A stretch of DNA of 45,200 nucleotides. It comes from a virus. The notes beneath the pieces were generated by a model. That model was not told the DNA's origin, did not search any database, and saw nothing but the letters and a program-made list of their open reading frames with translations. The DNA lies in IMG/VR virus record IMGVR_UViG_3300017708_000734, positions 1 through 45,200 of that record; one strand, written 5' to 3'. The position numbers were made by a program, and so were the translations under genes. This document shows, piece after piece, positions 16,513 to 24,982 of this stretch. Position 1 is the stretch's first letter. The number at the start of each line of letters is the position of its first letter.

Positions 16513-18576
16513 CTATGCTGCGTTTCCTGATGCACCGCCAAGAAGACCTCTAGCTACAGTCAGATCTCCAAGGTCAGTAGCGTTGCCTGTGGTTTGTATC
16601 ACAATATAATCAACTACATTTTGATGATTATTTCCATCAAGTATGCCTCCCCCAAATGCACCTCTAGTTCCATTTGAAACTCCTGACATATAAGTTCTTG
16701 CATTTGTAAGGTCTCCAAAGTCATTAGCATTAGCTGTTATTGCAACATTTACATATTCAATATCGTTAACACGAGAAAAATTTTGAGAAGACACTTTAGA
16801 GTAACCAATAGCAAATAAAGCTCTAATAGAGTCTGAAGCAGATCCACCAGCGGTCATTGGCCTATTTAAGTTTCCAAAAGTAGTAGCATTACCGGGGGTA
16901 GCGGCTGTAACGTATTCTATACCAGTTATGTTGTCAGACCTTCCTCCCGCTACTAACAATCTTGTGTCTCCACTTGACGCAACTCTTAAATCTTCTGTTA
17001 TAGTCATATCCCCAAAATCAGTTGTATTACCAGTTGTAGCAATAGTGATATATTCTATAACATTCATGAAAGTAGTGGTTACCCCATCGTACTCTCGTCC
17101 ACCAAACATAACACCGTAAGTGCCGTCACTCGCTCCTGTTGTGCCAATTATGCTAGCCGACATGTCACCAAAATCTTGTGCATTACCAGTAGTAGCAAAA
17201 GTTATATAATCCATATAATCTGCATAACCACCATTGGAAAATCCTAGAAATCCTCCAAAAAATACACCTCTTGTTCCATTGGAAGCACCTTGGTTTATAT
17301 AAGATGCACTCCCCCGCAAATCACCAAAATCAGAAGCATTACCAGTGGTAGATATGTCAATATAATCAATAGTGTTCTGATAGACACCATTGTCCCCTGC
17401 TCCACCTACAAATACGCCTCTATCACCGCCCCAAGTAAAAACAGATGAACTATTGCTTGTGACATTAACGTATGTATACTTATACCCCCCATTGGAGAGG
17501 CCAAGAGTTCCGTACACAATTACATCAGTTGGAGTCATTAAAATATTCTGTGAATTTTCTATAGAATATGGAGGGTCGCCTAAATTAACAGATGAAAGCA
17601 AAGTACCAGTGGTTATATCATATGGAGTAGATAAGAGAGTTTCGTGTAATATAGAGTCGCTTGTTCCTTGTAAGATATAACAAAGCTTTCCGTTATTTCT
17701 AAACCCTACACCATACGATGGAACACTTATATAAGTTCCAGTAGGGGTAATACCCATATCGTCTGACTCAAGTTGTTCACTAGTAGTTATACTGGTTATA
17801 TCGTAGTTTGTTCCTACCTCTACTTTGCAAACTCTTGATGTATGTTCTGATGCATACAAAACGCTACCATCTGGTGTCCAAGTGTAGCTCTTACCATTAC
17901 CACCAGCAGAGCCATCGAATCCATTCGCACCTGTTGTTTGAAAATACGAAGGAACAGAAGAAAGAGTACTTATATCATAGGCAGTGCTAAGTGTGAACGT
18001 ATACGCTCTCGCTCTTGGGCTACTTCCAGCAGGGGTTCTACACCAAATTAATAACTTCGTTCCATCTCCATTAAATGTCATGGCTCGAACGCCGCCTTGC
18101 TCTACATTTATATTTTTATAAATTGATTGGTTATAAGTTGCTGTAGACAAGTCGTATGCCGTACCTAAATCCCATTCCTCGAACAACACATCGTATTGAT
18201 TGGTATCAAGGGTAGCAACGAACCATTTAGTGCCGTTGCTATTGAATTGAGACTGGCTATGAAAACTAGTGAAGCCTGAAGCATTTTCTAAATCTTCAGT
18301 GTCTATAACTTGTCCTTTAGTGAAGGTACTCGCATAGACAGGAGGACTTCCTAACCAAGCTTTCCATTCGTTATTAATACGGACATAATATATACTAGCA
18401 TTATCATCGTACCATGTATCTCCATTTGATGGAATGGAGGGTGCGGTTCCCGATACTGTATGCTTAACACCAACTATACCGCTATTGGAACCTGCTATAT
18501 TTAATCCGTTAGGAAAATCTACAGTACCTGTTCCTGCAGCATTGGTAATGTCTTCTATTTCGTCAGCTTCGCTCAT
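16513..18576 (-). CDS. Kelch-type tail fibre 5 of 5, with an extra propeller-like insert
   Basis: 687 aa, the longest paralogue. The N-terminal anchor is ITNAAGTGTVDFPNGLNIAG and PSNGDTWYD. Residues about 90-380 hold four repeats with YDISTxx / YDITTGT, a second propeller-like unit absent from the other four. From about residue 395 there are six Kelch-like repeats (TTGNASDFGDL, TTGNAQDFGDM, TTGNTTDFGDM, TPGNATTFGNL, ITANANDFGDL, TTGNATDLGDL), separated by SNGTRGVFFGG-type strands. ATGA overlap with the paralogue upstream. It ends ASGNAA, followed by the AGGAG of the next gene. Likely receptor-binding. Confidence 0.8.
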   Translation of the reverse strand: MSEADEIEDITNAAGTGTVDFPNGLNIAGSNSGIVGVKHTVSGTAPSIPSNGDTWYDDNASIYYVRINNEWKAWLGSPPVYASTFTKGQVIDTEDLENASGFTSFHSQSQFNSNGTKWFVATLDTNQYDVLFEEWDLGTAYDLSTATYNQSIYKNINVEQGGVRAMTFNGDGTKLLIWCRTPAGSSPRARAYTFTLSTAYDISTLSSVPSYFQTTGANGFDGSAGGNGKSYTWTPDGSVLYASEHTSRVCKVEVGTNYDITSITTSEQLESDDMGITPTGTYISVPSYGVGFRNNGKLCYILQGTSDSILHETLLSTPYDITTGTLLSSVNLGDPPYSIENSQNILMTPTDVIVYGTLGLSNGGYKYTYVNVTSNSSSVFTWGGDRGVFVGGAGDNGVYQNTIDYIDISTTGNASDFGDLRGSASYINQGASNGTRGVFFGGFLGFSNGGYADYMDYITFATTGNAQDFGDMSASIIGTTGASDGTYGVMFGGREYDGVTTTFMNVIEYITIATTGNTTDFGDMTITEDLRVASSGDTRLLVAGGRSDNITGIEYVTAATPGNATTFGNLNRPMTAGGSASDSIRALFAIGYSKVSSQNFSRVNDIEYVNVAITANANDFGDLTNARTYMSGVSNGTRGAFGGGILDGNNHQNVVDYIVIQTTGNATDLGDLTVARGLLGGASGNAA

Positions 18577-19784
18577 GATGCCGCCCCTGAGCTTGCCCCC
18601 AAATTAGTTCTAGAATGTAACAAATCACCAAAGTCAGAAGAATTACCAAGGGTTTGAGTTGTCCAGTAGTCTATAGATCTACTAGCAAGCCAATTGCTGC
18701 TAGGAGCATAATACTGATAGCCACCTCCGTTTACGCACCTAGTGGAATTAGAGGTTCCTCCTGACCTTGCTCTGCCGTTTGAGCCAATACCATTATCAGA
18801 AAGATCTCCAAAATCTATAGCGTTACTAGGTGTGGCAATGGTTATATAGTCTATAACATTTGTAGTAGTATAAGCTAGGTTTGATGTCTCTCCTCCTGAA
18901 AAACAACCTCGCGTAGCATCACAACCACTAGCATAGCTGTGCCTGCTCACAGTTATATCTCCAAAGTCTGTAGCATTACCAAGAGTTTGAACCACTAAAC
19001 GATCTATACCGTTTAATGTTGTACCAAGAGTTTGCGGATAAGAACCACTTCCTTCTTTTCTGTTTAAACCAAATATAGCATAAGTTGCATTGCTTATTCC
19101 AATAGGAGTGCAGCCTGTTGTTAGGTCACCAAAATCAACGGCGTTTCCTGTTGTATCAATAGTTACATAATCCACAGTATTTAAAAATGTACTGTTAGAA
19201 ACAGAGGCTCCAGCAAATAAACCTCTTGCGCCATCACCTGCAGCCCCTCTTCTACCTGATACTGTCATGTCGCCAAACTCTGAACTATTGCTGGGGGTGG
19301 AGGGAGTTATGTAAAGAATACGGTTGTTTGTTCCTGAACCACTGCTGTCAGGATCTCCATCCTGAGCAACGCTGAAAATAATACGAGAACCACTGCTACA
19401 GGCTTTAGCTTCAAACGCTGACCCACTATGAAAATCACCAAAGTCTGAAGCGTTGCCTGTGGTAGTAATATCTATGTAGTCCATGTCTGTTGATGCTGCG
19501 CCAGTTCCATTAGAATAATCACCCAAGAATACACCTCGATCACCAAAAAAATCAGCAGCAGATATAGAAATAGTCGTTATAGTTCTCCAAGTATCATTAA
19601 CATACCTCTTTACAACGGAGTTTGTTGTGTCCCACCAGATGTCGCCTTCATTTGGCTGAACACTAGGTTCACTTGCACTTTCTGTATATCCCTGAACTAT
19701 AGAGTTACCTGCTATGGTAAAGCCTTGTGGCGTATCCGTTTCAGTTCCGTTGTTGCTTATAGTATTTACTTTTAATGTACTCAT
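18573..19784 (-). CDS. Kelch-type tail fibre 4 of 5
   Basis: 403 aa. The anchor VNTISNNGTETDTPQGFTIAG differs most from its paralogues; then PNEGDIWWDTTNSVVKRYVN. The body has six repeats (TTGNASDFGDF, TPSNSSEFGDM, TTGNAVDFGDL, TLGNATDFGDI, TPSNAIDFGDL, TLGNSSDFGDL) with intervening GARGLFAGA/TRGCFSGG strands, suggesting one six-bladed Kelch-like propeller. It ends SSGAAS, whose codons form the ribosome-binding site and ATGA overlap of the next paralogue. Confidence 0.8.
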   Translation of the reverse strand: MSTLKVNTISNNGTETDTPQGFTIAGNSIVQGYTESASEPSVQPNEGDIWWDTTNSVVKRYVNDTWRTITTISISAADFFGDRGVFLGDYSNGTGAASTDMDYIDITTTGNASDFGDFHSGSAFEAKACSSGSRIIFSVAQDGDPDSSGSGTNNRILYITPSTPSNSSEFGDMTVSGRRGAAGDGARGLFAGASVSNSTFLNTVDYVTIDTTGNAVDFGDLTTGCTPIGISNATYAIFGLNRKEGSGSYPQTLGTTLNGIDRLVVQTLGNATDFGDITVSRHSYASGCDATRGCFSGGETSNLAYTTTNVIDYITIATPSNAIDFGDLSDNGIGSNGRARSGGTSNSTRCVNGGGYQYYAPSSNWLASRSIDYWTTQTLGNSSDFGDLLHSRTNLGASSGAAS

Positions 19785-19798
19785 GATGCTGCTCCTGA
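19780..19798. repeat. 19-bp junction repeat between Kelch-type genes, copy 1
   Basis: On the minus strand this reads TCAGGAGCAGCATCATGAG. It encodes the last residues SGAAS, supplies the GGAG ribosome-binding site and contains the ATGA stop/start. An identical copy lies at 21033-21051, and close variants at the two other junctions (near 18573 and 22326). Confidence 0.85.
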
Positions 19799-21037
19799 CC
19801 CACCTGAAGTGTTTTCTACCCCTTTACCTGCAAGGTCAGTAAACTGTGTAGCATTACCTAATGTATCAAAAGATTGATATTCTCTAACTAATGTATAGTT
19901 AGGTGTTCCTATTACCTTGCCACAAGATGTTACGCAATAAGTACCATCGCTCATACAAGCATGACCGTTCCTTGCTACTGTCAAGTTTCCAAATGTTGTA
20001 GCATTACCTGTGGTCTGTATGGTGATATAAGCAGTATGTGAATTATATAATGTATTAACACTTCCTGAATTGTAATTTCCACCAGTTTCAATAAATCTTG
20101 TAGCATTAGCTGCTCCTGCGGCTAGTCTCATACTGTAGGTATAATCTCCAAAATCGGTAGCATCTCCAGTTGTTTGTATAGTAACGTAGTCTATTCTATT
20201 CGATCCTGAAGTACTAGATGAACCACCACTAGAAAATACCGCCCTTGTAGGATCATTTCCCGAAGCTGGACCTCTGCGAGCTTGTGTTAAATCACCAAAG
20301 TTTTGAGCGTCTTGAGAGGTTTCAATACTGCAATAACCAATATCTGCATGAAATGAGCCTGTTCCGTTGTTACCAGCATGATAGTAGCCAGCCTGAAAGA
20401 CACATCTATCTCCGTCACTTATAGAGCCGTTGTTCATCCAATTTTGATTTGTGTCGTTATCATAACTATAATAAGCGTCACTATTATCTGACAACCACGA
20501 AACTAAACTCCCGTGAGATTGAGCCGATCCTAAAGTAGCACAATTAAATTTGACAATAATTTGATAAGAAGTATTCCCACTATTATTACCACCAATTTGC
20601 AAGCAGTCAGAACCTCTAGTTCCATTAGCCTGATACCCAATAGCGGCTGTATAAAAAGATGAAAATATATCATCAGCTATAGTTGTGCTGCCTTGGGTCG
20701 ATATATCAAAGTATTGTAAGTTTTCACTTCCAACTTTAGTTGCGCTTTCTCCAGTTCTACCTCCTGAACTCCATCCTCTAGATCCTCTAGTAGGTATTGG
20801 AGGAATTGTTCCTAACCAGTTTTTCCAATTATTATCCATACGAACATAGTAAATTTCGTTTGTTGTCTCGTACCAAGTATCCCCATTAGCAGGTGTAGAA
20901 GGCTCTGTACCTGATACGGTATGTGTAACTCCTGTAATGCCACTGTCTGATCCTGCTATATTAATACCATTAGGAAAATTTACTGCTGCAGACCCAGCAG
21001 CGTTTGTAAGTTTCTTTACTTTAACAAAATCACTCAT
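19781..21037 (-). CDS. Kelch-type tail fibre 3 of 5
   Basis: 418 aa. Anchor KKLTNAAGSAAVNFPNGINIAG, then PANGDTWYE and a WKNWLG tail, of the same subtype as paralogue 5. It has six repeat positions, but the first three are divergent (STQGSTTIADD, ATLGSAQSHGS, ETSQDAQNFGD) and the last three are typical (TTGDATDFGDY, TTGNATTFGNL, TLGNATQFTDL). Divergence of half the propeller suggests drift or recombination in the receptor-facing part. It ends GGSGAAS at the ATGA junction. Confidence 0.8.
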   Translation of the reverse strand: MSDFVKVKKLTNAAGSAAVNFPNGINIAGSDSGITGVTHTVSGTEPSTPANGDTWYETTNEIYYVRMDNNWKNWLGTIPPIPTRGSRGWSSGGRTGESATKVGSENLQYFDISTQGSTTIADDIFSSFYTAAIGYQANGTRGSDCLQIGGNNSGNTSYQIIVKFNCATLGSAQSHGSLVSWLSDNSDAYYSYDNDTNQNWMNNGSISDGDRCVFQAGYYHAGNNGTGSFHADIGYCSIETSQDAQNFGDLTQARRGPASGNDPTRAVFSSGGSSSTSGSNRIDYVTIQTTGDATDFGDYTYSMRLAAGAANATRFIETGGNYNSGSVNTLYNSHTAYITIQTTGNATTFGNLTVARNGHACMSDGTYCVTSCGKVIGTPNYTLVREYQSFDTLGNATQFTDLAGKGVENTSGGSGAAS

Positions 21038-21051
21038 GATGCTGCTCCTGA
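21033..21051. repeat. 19-bp junction repeat between Kelch-type genes, copy 2
   Basis: Identical to 19780-19798. As the same sequence flanks a whole gene on both sides, recombination between copies could add, delete or swap an entire fibre gene without disturbing translation. Confidence 0.85.
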
Positions 21052-22326
21052 TAGACTACCCATGGCAGCCGTAGACCCTGCACTGCCAGTAAACAGATCT
21101 CCATGATCTGTAGCGTTTCCTGTAGTGGCTATAGTTACTATATCTATTTCTTGGAAAAGATATGGACTTTGACTACTATTTCTTCCAGCTATAATAAGTC
21201 CTTTCGTTTCATTATTTGTACATGTTACAGACCTTTTAACGCGAGTTAAATCTCCAAAATCAGAAGCGTTGCCAGTTGTGTCTATTGTCGCATACTCAAT
21301 AGTATTGCTATCACCAGATCCTGCAACTACTCCTCCGCAAAACAAAATTCTGGTAGAATTAGCGCAGGAACCATGTTGGGTTCTTGCAGCTAATAAATCT
21401 CCAAAATCAGTAGAGTTACCAGTTGTATCTATTGTGATGTAATCCAAAACATTGCCATTTAAATTTCCACCAGAAAAGGGGTTATTTCTATATATTCCTC
21501 CACTAAATATTCCTCTGGTTGCATTAGCTGCACCTCCTAATTTAGATCTAGTATCTCTGCCATAAGCGCTCATATCCATGTCACCAAATAAAGTAGCATT
21601 ACCAGTAGTGGCTATAGTAAAATAATGCATTTGTTTTGTGTACTCGCCAGCAGAACTAGCACTATTTGCAGCCGAAGCGTTCCATACACCTCCTCCATAA
21701 ACAGCTCTTACGGAATTGTGACACGCTGCTCCATACCGTCTACCTTGTTTTCCGTCAGAAGCATTAAAATCTCCAAAGTCAGTAGCATTACCAGTAGTTG
21801 ATATAGTCACATAGTCTATAGTGTTTCCATAAATAGGGTCACCAGTAGGTACTGCATTAAGTAGTTCATTATTTCCTCCACCTATAAACATTCCTCTAGA
21901 ACCGTTAGAGGCTCCTTCAGTAGCATACCTACCTTCTGTTAAATTTCCAAAATCAGAAGCGTTGCCAGAGGTAGTTATGTCAAAGTAAAGAATAACATTG
22001 TGATAAGCAGGAAAACCAGAATTACTACCACCTCCTGCACCTCCTGCAGCTAAAGCTCTATCGCCTACTCCAAGGGCTGTAGAGGCATCTACTGAAGCAA
22101 GTGTCACGCTTTTCCATTGACTGTTGATGTATATTTTAGCTTTGGAGTTGGTGGTATCCCACCACAATGAACCATTACTAGGATTGCTTGGTTGCGTAGC
22201 AGAAGATGTATATTCATATGTGTTTAGTGTAGATAAAGCTGCTCCGTTATATTTTAACCCATCAGAGAAGTTAGGAGCGCCGTTTCCTGCTACGTTTGTT
22301 ATATCGTCTACTTTAATTGTTGTCAT
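21034..22326 (-). CDS. Kelch-type tail fibre 2 of 5
   Basis: 430 aa from ATG 22326, which sits in a TAATG overlap with the upstream gene and has AGGAG nine bases before; the frame is open further upstream but that is inside the preceding gene. Anchor KVDDITNVAGNGAPNFSDGLKYNG and PSNGSLWWDTTNSKAKIYINSQW. Six repeats (TSGNASDFGNL, TTGNATDFGDF, TTGNATLFGDM, TTGNSTDFGDL, TTGNASDFGDL, TTGNATDHGDL). The C-terminus LSGAAS carries the next gene's ribosome-binding site. Confidence 0.8.
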   Translation of the reverse strand: MTTIKVDDITNVAGNGAPNFSDGLKYNGAALSTLNTYEYTSSATQPSNPSNGSLWWDTTNSKAKIYINSQWKSVTLASVDASTALGVGDRALAAGGAGGGSNSGFPAYHNVILYFDITTSGNASDFGNLTEGRYATEGASNGSRGMFIGGGNNELLNAVPTGDPIYGNTIDYVTISTTGNATDFGDFNASDGKQGRRYGAACHNSVRAVYGGGVWNASAANSASSAGEYTKQMHYFTIATTGNATLFGDMDMSAYGRDTRSKLGGAANATRGIFSGGIYRNNPFSGGNLNGNVLDYITIDTTGNSTDFGDLLAARTQHGSCANSTRILFCGGVVAGSGDSNTIEYATIDTTGNASDFGDLTRVKRSVTCTNNETKGLIIAGRNSSQSPYLFQEIDIVTIATTGNATDHGDLFTGSAGSTAAMGSLSGAAS

Positions 22327-23591
22327 TATGGCGCTCCTGAAAATCCGCACGACAAACCTTTGGCTGATGTTAAATTACCAAAGTCCGAAGCATTGCCAGT
22401 TGTCTGTATCGTAACATATCCAATCCTATTATATCTAGTGTAATTAGGAGGAGGGCCACTACCGCCAGCCATTACCATTCTTGTGCCATTAGAAGTACCT
22501 GCTGGACTGCTTGATAAATCAAGAGCATCACCAAAATCTGAGGCATTTCCTGTTGTTTGTATGGTTATGTATTCCATATTATTTGATCCGTAAGCTCCAT
22601 TATAACCTTGAGCAAAAACTCCCCTAGTAGCATCTGAACCAGTTGCTCGTTTAAAACCACGTTGATACATTTCACCAAAGTATGTAGCATTTCCAGCGGT
22701 CGCCATAGTTATATACTCAGTCGATTTGTCTTGGCGGGTAACAGCAGAACCAGTTATACTTGTTGTAGCTAAACTATACACACCTCTCGTGGCATCTTGC
22801 ACACCATAACAATTATAACAGTCAACAGTTGTATTTCCAAAATCAGTCGCATTACCAGTTGTATCTATTGTAACACGATCTATTACATCACCATAATTGT
22901 TACTCCATGTTGATGATCCGTCAAATTTACCACCGACAGTAAGACCATAAGTACCATCTGAAAGTGCTGCACTATAATACCTTGCTACACTTAATGAACC
23001 AAAGCTTGTAGCGTTTCCTGTCGTTGAAATTGTTATATAATCTATTGAACCATTAGCATCTCCATTACTTAACCTTCTCCCAATTATTAATCCACGATAT
23101 ACATTAGAACATCCAGCAGCTTCTCTTGTTTCGTTAACCAAGTTTCCAAAATCAGTAGCGTTCCCTGTCGTTGAGATTGTTATATACTCTATATCATTAT
23201 TTAAATTTGAAGTTGGTGTACCATAACCACCAACAAATACACCTCTGTTGCCAAAAGAGGCGGTTGGGATATAAAAGCTTAATCCTCCCAAGCTTACAGT
23301 TGCTTCTAGATTATTAGAACCTAATGCCACCAAAACACTTACAATTGAAGAGTCAACGCTTTCTAGCGTAACCGTTCTCCAAGCATTGTTTGCGTATATT
23401 TTTACTACAGAGTTAGTAGTATCCCACCATAATGCACCATTGTTTGGTGAGCTTGGTGCTGTAGCACTCTCTATGTATTGGTATGTGTTAAGAGAAGAGA
23501 CGGAATTTCCAGCGTATTTTATGCCATCTTCGAAGTCAGGAGCGCCTGTACCCGCTGCGTTAGTTATTTGATTTACCTTTAAGATAGGCAT
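22326..23591 (-). CDS. Kelch-type tail fibre 1 of 5 (first in transcription order)
   Basis: 421 aa from ATG 23591, with GGAG eight bases upstream and the dispersed palindrome copy D just before it. Anchor KVNQITNAAGTGAPDFEDGIKYAG and PNNGALWWDTTNSVVKIYANNAW, near-identical in form to paralogue 2, so these two are probably the most recent duplicates. Six repeats (TTGNATDFGNL, TTGNATSFGSL, TTGNATDFGNT, TAGNATYFGEM, TTGNASDFGDA, TTGNASDFGNL). It ends GFSGAP, with CAGGAGCGCC as the next ribosome-binding site. Confidence 0.8.
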   Translation of the reverse strand: MPILKVNQITNAAGTGAPDFEDGIKYAGNSVSSLNTYQYIESATAPSSPNNGALWWDTTNSVVKIYANNAWRTVTLESVDSSIVSVLVALGSNNLEATVSLGGLSFYIPTASFGNRGVFVGGYGTPTSNLNNDIEYITISTTGNATDFGNLVNETREAAGCSNVYRGLIIGRRLSNGDANGSIDYITISTTGNATSFGSLSVARYYSAALSDGTYGLTVGGKFDGSSTWSNNYGDVIDRVTIDTTGNATDFGNTTVDCYNCYGVQDATRGVYSLATTSITGSAVTRQDKSTEYITMATAGNATYFGEMYQRGFKRATGSDATRGVFAQGYNGAYGSNNMEYITIQTTGNASDFGDALDLSSSPAGTSNGTRMVMAGGSGPPPNYTRYNRIGYVTIQTTGNASDFGNLTSAKGLSCGFSGAP

Positions 23592-23602
23592 TTGTTTCTC
23601 CA

Positions 23603-23620
23603 AAAGTTCAATTGAACTTT
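23603..23620. promoter_or_regulatory. dispersed palindrome, copy D (18 bp, perfect)
   Basis: AAAGTTCAATTGAACTTT, identical to copy A. It overlaps the stop of the Gly-rich adhesin gene (TAA at 23619-23621). On the minus strand it runs into TGGAGAAACAAATG, the start of the first Kelch-type gene. It thus marks the head of the five-gene array. Confidence 0.8.
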
Positions 23621-24596
23621 ATGAATATATAGTTTCCGAGCCACCTGAATATTCAATTTCAGTATTGGTTGATGGAAAGGCCCTATTGAGACCCCAAATT
23701 ATACGAACTCTTCCAGCTCCTCCCCCACCAGAACGATTTCCACCGCTTACAGTCAAATCATCATCATCAGCACCGCCGCCGCCTCCATACGCTCCACCAA
23801 CAGAACCAAAGTTGGTAGAAACACCATTAGTTCCTCCTGAACCTCCATTTGCGCCGAATGCTCCGCTTGTTCCTTCTCCAAATATTCCTACTCCGCCACC
23901 ACCAAAGCAATTCGATGAGTTTGTATTCCCACCGCCTCCACCGCCTCCAGAGCCTGCACTTCCTCCAACGTTAGAGTTTCCTGAAGCACCGTTACCGCCA
24001 TTACCTGAATACCCTCCAGCACCACCGCCTGCTCCTCCAGCGTTGTTGTAATTAGATTCTCCTCCAAATCCTCCGTTTCCTCCACCTTCTGATAGGGTTC
24101 CACTATTTCCAGATCCTCCAGAAGCAGAAAATCCGCTACCACTTGATGGAGCAGCACTGCCTCCACCACCGCCGCCCCCAAGTAACTTAGTATTGTTCCA
24201 AAAATAAGATTGCCCCCCAACACCTCCTTGAGCTTGATTATTACTACCACCAAGACCTCCCACACCCGCTCTAACAGTCCATCCTGTGCCCGGAGTTGTA
24301 GAGAAGTTATTCATATAACTTAAACCACCGCCTCCACCGCCGCCCCCACCACGGTTAGACCCAGTACCAGCAGCACCGCCTCCACCACCAATTACTAAAA
24401 CACTTACTGATGTAACCCCGGCAGGAACAATCCATGCATAGTCGCTTGAACTAGCGTTAAACTGCGCCCCACCAGATACTGGTACGTTTAAATTTAAATA
24501 AGGAGCAGTGATATCCCAAACCCCATTTGGGTTTTCAGAATAATCTTTTGGTCCTCCGCCGCCTATTATGCTACCGTTGCTACGCCACCTACTCAT
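23619..24596 (-). CDS. Gly-rich tail adhesin
   Basis: 325 aa. A short N-terminal part (SRWRSNGSIIGGGGPKDYSENPNGVWDI) is followed by WIVPAGVTSVSVLVIGGGGG and about 200 residues of Gly-rich motifs with runs of up to nine glycines. It closes with GGGGAGRVRIIWG, then RAFPSTNT, a C-terminal signature I know from marine phage proteins. By analogy with gp38-type adhesins the Gly motifs would form polyproline-II strands holding variable receptor-binding loops. Its GGN-repeat DNA is prone to slippage. Confidence 0.75.
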   Translation of the reverse strand: MSRWRSNGSIIGGGGPKDYSENPNGVWDITAPYLNLNVPVSGGAQFNASSSDYAWIVPAGVTSVSVLVIGGGGGAAGTGSNRGGGGGGGGGLSYMNNFSTTPGTGWTVRAGVGGLGGSNNQAQGGVGGQSYFWNNTKLLGGGGGGGSAAPSSGSGFSASGGSGNSGTLSEGGGNGGFGGESNYNNAGGAGGGAGGYSGNGGNGASGNSNVGGSAGSGGGGGGGNTNSSNCFGGGGVGIFGEGTSGAFGANGGSGGTNGVSTNFGSVGGAYGGGGGADDDDLTVSGGNRSGGGGAGRVRIIWGLNRAFPSTNTEIEYSGGSETIYS

Positions 24597-24604
24597 TCGA
24601 ATAC

Positions 24605-24973
24605 CTATGCGTCATCTATTTCTTCATAAGATATAACCATAGTAAGATCACTGTTTGAACTAGCTCCAGCTCTTATCTGGTCAGACTCTTCTAAATATAT
24701 TGAAGTATTTTTATCCAACAAAACTAATGTGCTGTCGGCAGGTACATTTACAGTAGTTGCTATACTTCTATTGGAGCTAGCACTGTTATCGAAAAAAAAG
24801 CATGTCACAGTAGCATCATTAGAGCCATCTATATTTGATACAAAAATTGTATTTATTTTTAGTACTTTATTGGAAGGACACCCTAAAATATTAGTGGTAG
24901 TACTTGTGTTTAAAGTAGACCCTACAGTTTTTCCAAAGATACTTGTTACATTTACTATATTTGGTGCTGCCAT
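24605..24973 (-). CDS. small beta-rich virion protein
   Basis: 122 aa. It starts AAPNIVNVTSIFGKTVG and contains VLKINTIFVSNIDGSNDATVTCFF, a pattern common in marine phage structural proteins near fibre genes, where it may cap or decorate the fibre. AGGAT ribosome-binding site. There is no catalytic or membrane feature. Fibre tip or connector is the likely role, by location only. Confidence 0.65.
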   Translation of the reverse strand: MAAPNIVNVTSIFGKTVGSTLNTSTTTNILGCPSNKVLKINTIFVSNIDGSNDATVTCFFFDNSASSNRSIATTVNVPADSTLVLLDKNTSIYLEESDQIRAGASSNSDLTMVISYEEIDDA

Positions 24974-24982
24974 ACTTAAATC

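Noticed and set aside
16513-23591. Diversity-generating retroelement acting on the Kelch genes
   Set aside because: No reverse transcriptase or template repeat seen in the window; divergence looks spread over repeats rather than adenine-directed.
23665-24051. Pro-rich plus-strand ORF
   Set aside because: It is the antisense shadow of the Gly-rich adhesin (GGN codons read backwards give Pro).
23888-24265. Second minus-strand ORF (125 aa) within the adhesin
   Set aside because: Out-of-frame reading of GGN repeats with low-complexity Val/Leu/Glu; no start signal.
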